Source of the DNA: Streptomyces regalis
GTDB lineage: Bacteria > Actinomycetota > Actinomycetes > Streptomycetales > Streptomycetaceae
Assembly (NCBI RefSeq): GCF_001509475.1
Contig: NZ_LLZG01000265.1
Span: 11,011 to 75,010 of the forward strand
Length of the DNA stretch: 64,000 nt
Reading direction: 5' to 3'
Positions 60,602-64,000 of the stretch are shown here, piece by piece. Within the stretch, counting starts at the first letter, position 1; every line of letters begins with the position of its first letter. The translations under genes were made by a program, and so were the position numbers. The notes under the pieces were generated by a model that ran no database searches, was not told where the DNA came from, and saw only the letters and a program-made list of their open reading frames with translations.

Positions 60602-61888
60602 ATGACCACGCTCTCGCCGTACGACTCCATGTCCCCGGTCACCCAGGCCGCCTACCGCGCCAAGGCCGCTGCCGCCGACCTCGCCCCGCTGCCGCGGGCC
60701 GAGAAGGACGACGCGCTGCTCGCCATCGCGGACGCCCTGGAGGTCCGTACGAGCGAAATCGTCGAGGCCAACGCCAAGGACATCGCCAAGGCCCGCGAGG
60801 CCGGCACCAGCGAGGCGATCATCGACCGGCTGACGCTCACCCCGGAGCGGGTGCGGGCCATCGCCGCCGACGTACGGGACGTCGTCGCGTTGCCCGACCC
60901 CGTCGGTGAGGTCGTCCGCGGGTCCACGCTCCCCAACGGCATCGACCTGCGCCAGGTCCGCGTCCCGCTCGGCGTCGTCGGGATCATCTACGAGGCCCGC
61001 CCGAACGTCACCGTGGACGCCGCCGCCCTCTGCCTGAAGTCCGGCAACGCCGTCCTGCTGCGCGGCTCGGCCTCGGCGTACGAGTCGAACACCGCACTCG
61101 TCCGGGTGATCCGGGACGCCGTCGGCGGGGCCGGGCTGCCCGCCGACGCCGTGCAGCTGGTGCCGGGCGAGAGCCGAGAGAGCGTGCGCGAGCTGATGCG
61201 GGCCCGCGGGCTGGTCGACGTGCTGATCCCGCGCGGCGGCGCCTCGCTGATCCAGACCGTCGTCTCGGAGTCGAGCGTCCCGGTCATCGAGACCGGCACC
61301 GGCAACTGCCACGTCTATGTCGACGCCCACGCCGACCTCGACATGGCCATCGAGATCCTGATCAACTCCAAGGCCCACCGCGTCAGCGTCTGCAACGCCG
61401 CCGAGACCCTCCTGGTCCACCAGGACATCGCCCCCGAGTTCCTGCCGCGCGCCCTGGACGCCCTCGCGGACGCCGGGGTGACCGTGCACGCCGACGAAAG
61501 GGTGCTGGCGTACGCCAAGGACTCCAAGGCGACCGTCGTCGAAGCGACGGCCGAGGACTGGGAGACCGAGTACCTGTCCTACGACATCGCCGCCGCGGTC
61601 GTGGACTCGCTGGACAAGGCCGTCGAGCACATCCGCCTGTGGACCTCCGGCCACACCGAGGCCATCGTCACCACCTCGCAGCAGGCCGCTCGCCGGTTCA
61701 CCCAGCTGGTCGACTCCACGACGGTCGCGGTGAACGCCTCCACCCGCTTCACGGACGGCGGCCAGTTCGGCTTCGGCGCGGAGATCGGCATCTCCACGCA
61801 GAAGCTGCACGCCCGCGGGCCGATGGGCCTGCCGGAGCTGACCAGCACGAAGTACATCGTCACGGGGGACGGGCACGTACGGCGCTGA
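60602..61888 (+). CDS. proA: Gamma-glutamyl phosphate reductase
   Basis: 428 residues; second step of proline synthesis, reducing glutamyl-5-phosphate with NADPH. The aldehyde-dehydrogenase-like fold shows [31 protein letters not shown] and the catalytic Cys region [15 protein letters not shown], ending in [20 protein letters not shown]. Follows the conserved hypothetical gene and has its own leaderless-type promoter. Confidence 0.97.
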   Translation: MTTLSPYDSMSPVTQAAYRAKAAAADLAPLPRAEKDDALLAIADALEVRTSEIVEANAKDIAKAREAGTSEAIIDRLTLTPERVRAIAADVRDVVALPDPVGEVVRGSTLPNGIDLRQVRVPLGVVGIIYEARPNVTVDAAALCLKSGNAVLLRGSASAYESNTALVRVIRDAVGGAGLPADAVQLVPGESRESVRELMRARGLVDVLIPRGGASLIQTVVSESSVPVIETGTGNCHVYVDAHADLDMAIEILINSKAHRVSVCNAAETLLVHQDIAPEFLPRALDALADAGVTVHADERVLAYAKDSKATVVEATAEDWETEYLSYDIAAAVVDSLDKAVEHIRLWTSGHTEAIVTTSQQAARRFTQLVDSTTVAVNASTRFTDGGQFGFGAEIGISTQKLHARGPMGLPELTSTKYIVTGDGHVRR

Positions 61889-61901
61889 CGTTCTTGGTGC
61901 G

Positions 61902-61972
61902 CGGGGGCGCGTCGGAGGGCTGGCCGGCGCGGGGCGCGCGGCCAGGGCATATGCGTCCGACACGCGCCCCCG
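61902..61972 (+). terminator. proA terminator
   Basis: CGGGGGCGCGTCGGA pairs with TCCGA-CA-CGCGCCCCCG (2-nt bulge) around an inner CTGGCC/GGCCAG hairpin, 13 nt after the stop. Confidence 0.75.
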
Positions 61973-62053
61973 GGCTGCCTCCGTGCCGCACGCGAGGCGT
62001 CTCACAAGGCGGATGAATTTCCATACCGTCTGCCCAAATTGACCCCCCAGGAC

Positions 62054-62059
62054 TACTCT
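62054..62059 (+). promoter_or_regulatory. -10 box of the 62066 gene, probable leaderless promoter
   Basis: TACTCT exactly 6 nt before GTG 62066. Confidence 0.5.
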
Positions 62060-62065
62060 GGATCC

Positions 62066-62641
62066 GTGCCGGAGGACGTGGGGGGCACGCCGTTCCCTGA
62101 CGGCTGGGAGCCCGACGACGACCACGACCGCGGGGTGTCGGACGAAGAGTTCGCCTCCGTGGTCTTCGACGAGGCCTTCGTACGGGCGGCCGTGGTGCAC
62201 GAGCCGACCGCCGTCGAGCGCCTCCTGGCCGCCGCCCAGGCGAGAGCGGAGGCCTCCGAGGCGGAAGCGCGCCGCGCACTCGGCCGGGGCGAGCGGTACG
62301 ACGACGGGTACGGCCCCGACGACCCCACCGGTTTCGGCCATGATCCCGAGTTCGACGATCTGGACGACACGGACATGCTCGAGGGCCGATACGGCGCCCC
62401 CGGGGCGTACGGCAAGCAGGTCCGCTGGCACCGTCCCGTCGCCTGGGTGCTCGCCCTCGTGATGGGCATCGGCATGGTCGCGCTGGCTTTCGCGGCGGTC
62501 TACCGCGGGGCCTCCTCCAGCGGCCGGGACCAGATCACGCCGCCCGCGTCCACCGGGCTCGAGCAGGGCAGCGGAGCGGCTCCCTCCGCCTCCGCCGACC
62601 ACTCCCGGCCGGTCATATCGGCGATCCCGCGCACGCCCTGA
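62066..62641 (+). CDS. Single-span membrane protein, acidic N-terminus
   Basis: 191 residues. A long cytoplasmic N-terminus contains FASVVFDEAFVRAAVVHEPT, shared with the next gene (YRSVVFDESFVRAARLQEF). One membrane helix (VAWVLALVMGIGMVALAFAA, about 137-156) is followed by a short Ser/Ala-rich outside tail. Start chosen from the leaderless -10 spacing; TTG 62039 is possible. The two neighbouring genes look like divergent paralogues for the N-terminal motif. From memory, the S. coelicolor genes in this neighbourhood were found in MreB interaction screens for spore-wall proteins; this I could not check. Confidence 0.85.
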   Translation: MPEDVGGTPFPDGWEPDDDHDRGVSDEEFASVVFDEAFVRAAVVHEPTAVERLLAAAQARAEASEAEARRALGRGERYDDGYGPDDPTGFGHDPEFDDLDDTDMLEGRYGAPGAYGKQVRWHRPVAWVLALVMGIGMVALAFAAVYRGASSSGRDQITPPASTGLEQGSGAAPSASADHSRPVISAIPRTP

Positions 62642-62750
62642 ACGGGCCTGATCGAGGGCCTGAGCGTTGCTGAGAGCTGCCTGACCATCCTGGTGAGAAC
62701 CTGTCAGAACTTGTCGTGTACCAGGGCGTTTACCGGGCCTCCCCGCGACC

Positions 62751-62756
62751 TACCCT
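62751..62756 (+). promoter_or_regulatory. -10 box of the 62763 gene, probable leaderless promoter
   Basis: TACCCT exactly 6 nt before ATG 62763. Confidence 0.5.
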
Positions 62757-62762
62757 GAAGAT

Positions 62763-63839
62763 ATGGGAGGGCTTGGAGACCCACCCGAGGGGACGCCCGA
62801 GGGCGGCCCCGGAGGTGGCGAGGACGAGTACCGATCCGTCGTCTTCGACGAGTCGTTCGTCCGTGCTGCCCGCCTCCAGGAGTTCTCCGCGCAGGAGCGC
62901 ATGGCCGACCACGCGCCCGCCGTACGCCGCCGTCCACCCCTGCGTCGGGGCCTGTCCCGGCAGGCGCTCATCCTGGTCCTGTTGATCGCCGTGGCCTTCG
63001 GTACGGCGATCTATATGGGTGTACGGCATCCCTACCAGGGCCCCGCCAGTTCCCGGCCGCCCGCCGAGCCCCTGCGGATGACCGTCATCCCGCTCGCCCC
63101 GCAGGGCAAGGTGCCCGGGGCGAGCGACACCGACCGCCTGTACGCGCAGAGTCCCGCCGCGCAGTTCCGCATCGGCGCGGAGGGCATTCCGCTGCCGGCC
63201 GCGCGGCGTACCGCGCACTTCTCGGACAGTCAGGTGACGAGTGCGCTGAGTATCGCGAAGGACTACATCGTGCGGTCCTCGCTGTATCCCGAGGTGCTCA
63301 CCGGGGACCAGGTCCGTCCGGTGCGAGTGCTGCTCGATCCCGACCAACTGGACCAGTTCGACCAGAGCTTCAGCCATCCGGCCGCGGACGGGCGGCATGC
63401 GCCGACCGGGTGGCTGGTTCGGTTCGATCCCGCTCAGGCCGAGCTGGCCGATCGCAAGGTCCGGGTGCAGGGCACGCTGCAGGCCGCGGAGACGGACTCG
63501 TCCACGCTCGAGGTCACGGCCGATCACACGTTTGTGTATGCGCTGCGGGCGGTGGACGCCGGGGGGAAGGCCGCCGAGGCCTCGCTGTTCACCGTGCGGC
63601 GGGAGCTGCACTTCCGGTTCGACCGTGAGGACCTGCGGCTGAATCAGGCGCAGGTGATCGTCTCCTATGTCCAGGCGGGGCCGCTGTCCTGTGCCGAGGA
63701 CTCCACGAACCGGCTGCATCCGTTGCTGGCGGGGCAGACGGCGAAGGAGGGGGGACCGGCCGGGACCGATCCCTATGCCACGGGTGGGGCCACGGCGCTG
63801 TGCGGGTCGTTGGCGACGGGCTCCCAGCCGAAGGTGTGA
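62763..63839 (+). CDS. Membrane-anchored extracellular protein
   Basis: 358 residues. A cytoplasmic lead with the EYRSVVFDESFVRAARLQEF motif precedes one helix (ALILVLLIAVAFGTAIYMGV, about 68-87). The extracellular domain (about 95-340) contains a conserved tail with two cysteines (LSCAEDSTNRLHPLL and TALCGSLATG) that can form a disulfide. No enzymatic motif is seen. It pairs with the upstream gene by sequence motif and layout; both probably serve the cell envelope. Confidence 0.87.
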   Translation: MGGLGDPPEGTPEGGPGGGEDEYRSVVFDESFVRAARLQEFSAQERMADHAPAVRRRPPLRRGLSRQALILVLLIAVAFGTAIYMGVRHPYQGPASSRPPAEPLRMTVIPLAPQGKVPGASDTDRLYAQSPAAQFRIGAEGIPLPAARRTAHFSDSQVTSALSIAKDYIVRSSLYPEVLTGDQVRPVRVLLDPDQLDQFDQSFSHPAADGRHAPTGWLVRFDPAQAELADRKVRVQGTLQAAETDSSTLEVTADHTFVYALRAVDAGGKAAEASLFTVRRELHFRFDREDLRLNQAQVIVSYVQAGPLSCAEDSTNRLHPLLAGQTAKEGGPAGTDPYATGGATALCGSLATGSQPKV

Positions 63840-63910
63840 GCCGGGCGGCCCGCGGCGGAGCCGCTGACAGATGCGGCCGCCCCCGCCGCCCCTACCCGTC
63901 TCATCCTGAA

Positions 63911-64000
63911 GGGGCTCCGCCCCTTCGACCCCGCCAGGGGGCTTTGCCCCCTGGACCCCCATCGGCCCTGAACGGGCCTCGTCCTCAAACGCCGGACGGG
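63911..64000. repeat. Dispersed Streptomyces repeat block at the right edge
   Basis: GGGGC-TCC-GCCCC (63911-63923) and CCAGGGGGC-TTT-GCCCCCTGG (63934-63954) are perfect hairpins, followed by CTCAAACGCCGGACGGG, the inverted match to 4933-4949. No gene is seen from 63840 to the edge. Confidence 0.7.

Overview
The window is high-GC actinobacterial chromosome, almost certainly from Streptomyces. GTG starts are common, coding is dense with extreme third-position GC, and the core gene order (valS-folC-ndk-mreBCD-pbp2-rodA ... rne-rplU-rpmA-obg ... proB-proA) is one I know from Streptomyces core chromosomes. A TTA codon, dispersed Streptomyces-type intergenic repeats and MsiK-style sugar ABC operons without their own ATPase agree. 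I see no tRNA, rRNA or CRISPR array.

Layout. (1) 1-15.9 kb is core: a partial Gln/Pro/Gly-rich gene, valS, folC, a DUF4233 membrane protein, ndk, the mreBCD-pbp2-rodA cell-wall elongation cluster, a CYTH-CHAD protein and a TIGR03960-type radical SAM gene. (2) 15.84-24.19 kb is a site-specifically integrated island of about 8.3 kb. Its large serine integrase (22560-24134, minus) abuts the right end. The island sits in the 3' end of the radical SAM gene and supplies a substitute 3' end on the left, while the displaced native 3' end lies just outside on the right. Cargo: a DUF6879 / HTH-DUF5753 regulatory module, small Zn-ligand proteins, a second (small) serine recombinase with a res-like site cluster, a zinc-ribbon polytopic membrane protein and an unrecognised 312-aa protein with the layout of a defence effector. 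No replication, conjugation or virion genes are seen. (3) 24.3-33.5 kb is a fructan/sucrose locus: a cytoplasmic GH32, two permeases, a lipoprotein binding protein, a LacI regulator and a divergent secreted LamG-GH32 enzyme, with matching operator-like sites. (4) 33.4-36.3 kb: an ArsM-like arsenite methyltransferase, a repeat-built membrane protein and the DUF2344/TIGR03936 partner of the radical SAM gene. (5) 36.6-43.1 kb: a giant RNase E/G flanked by Arg-rich repeats, then rplU-rpmA-obg. (6) 43.3-48.3 kb: two tandem FG-GAP proteins with the scar of a third, and a Tat-exported PhoD phosphatase. (7) 48.3-58.5 kb: a cell-wall glycopolymer cluster with a sulfotransferase-like protein, a CDP-ribitol synthase-like fusion, two TagF-like polymerases, a GT2 and a pyruvyltransferase. 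(8) 58.7-64 kb: proB, a conserved small gene, proA and two anchored membrane proteins.

How it works together. The mre/pbp2/rodA block and the teichoic-acid-like cluster both build the cell or spore wall. The fructan genes form one regulated uptake-and-hydrolysis unit. A recurring regulatory theme is leaderless transcription: seven genes have a TANNNT -10 box exactly 6 nt before the start codon. The two functionally linked radical-SAM genes are now about 20 kb apart, with the integrated island and the fructan/arsenic genes between them.
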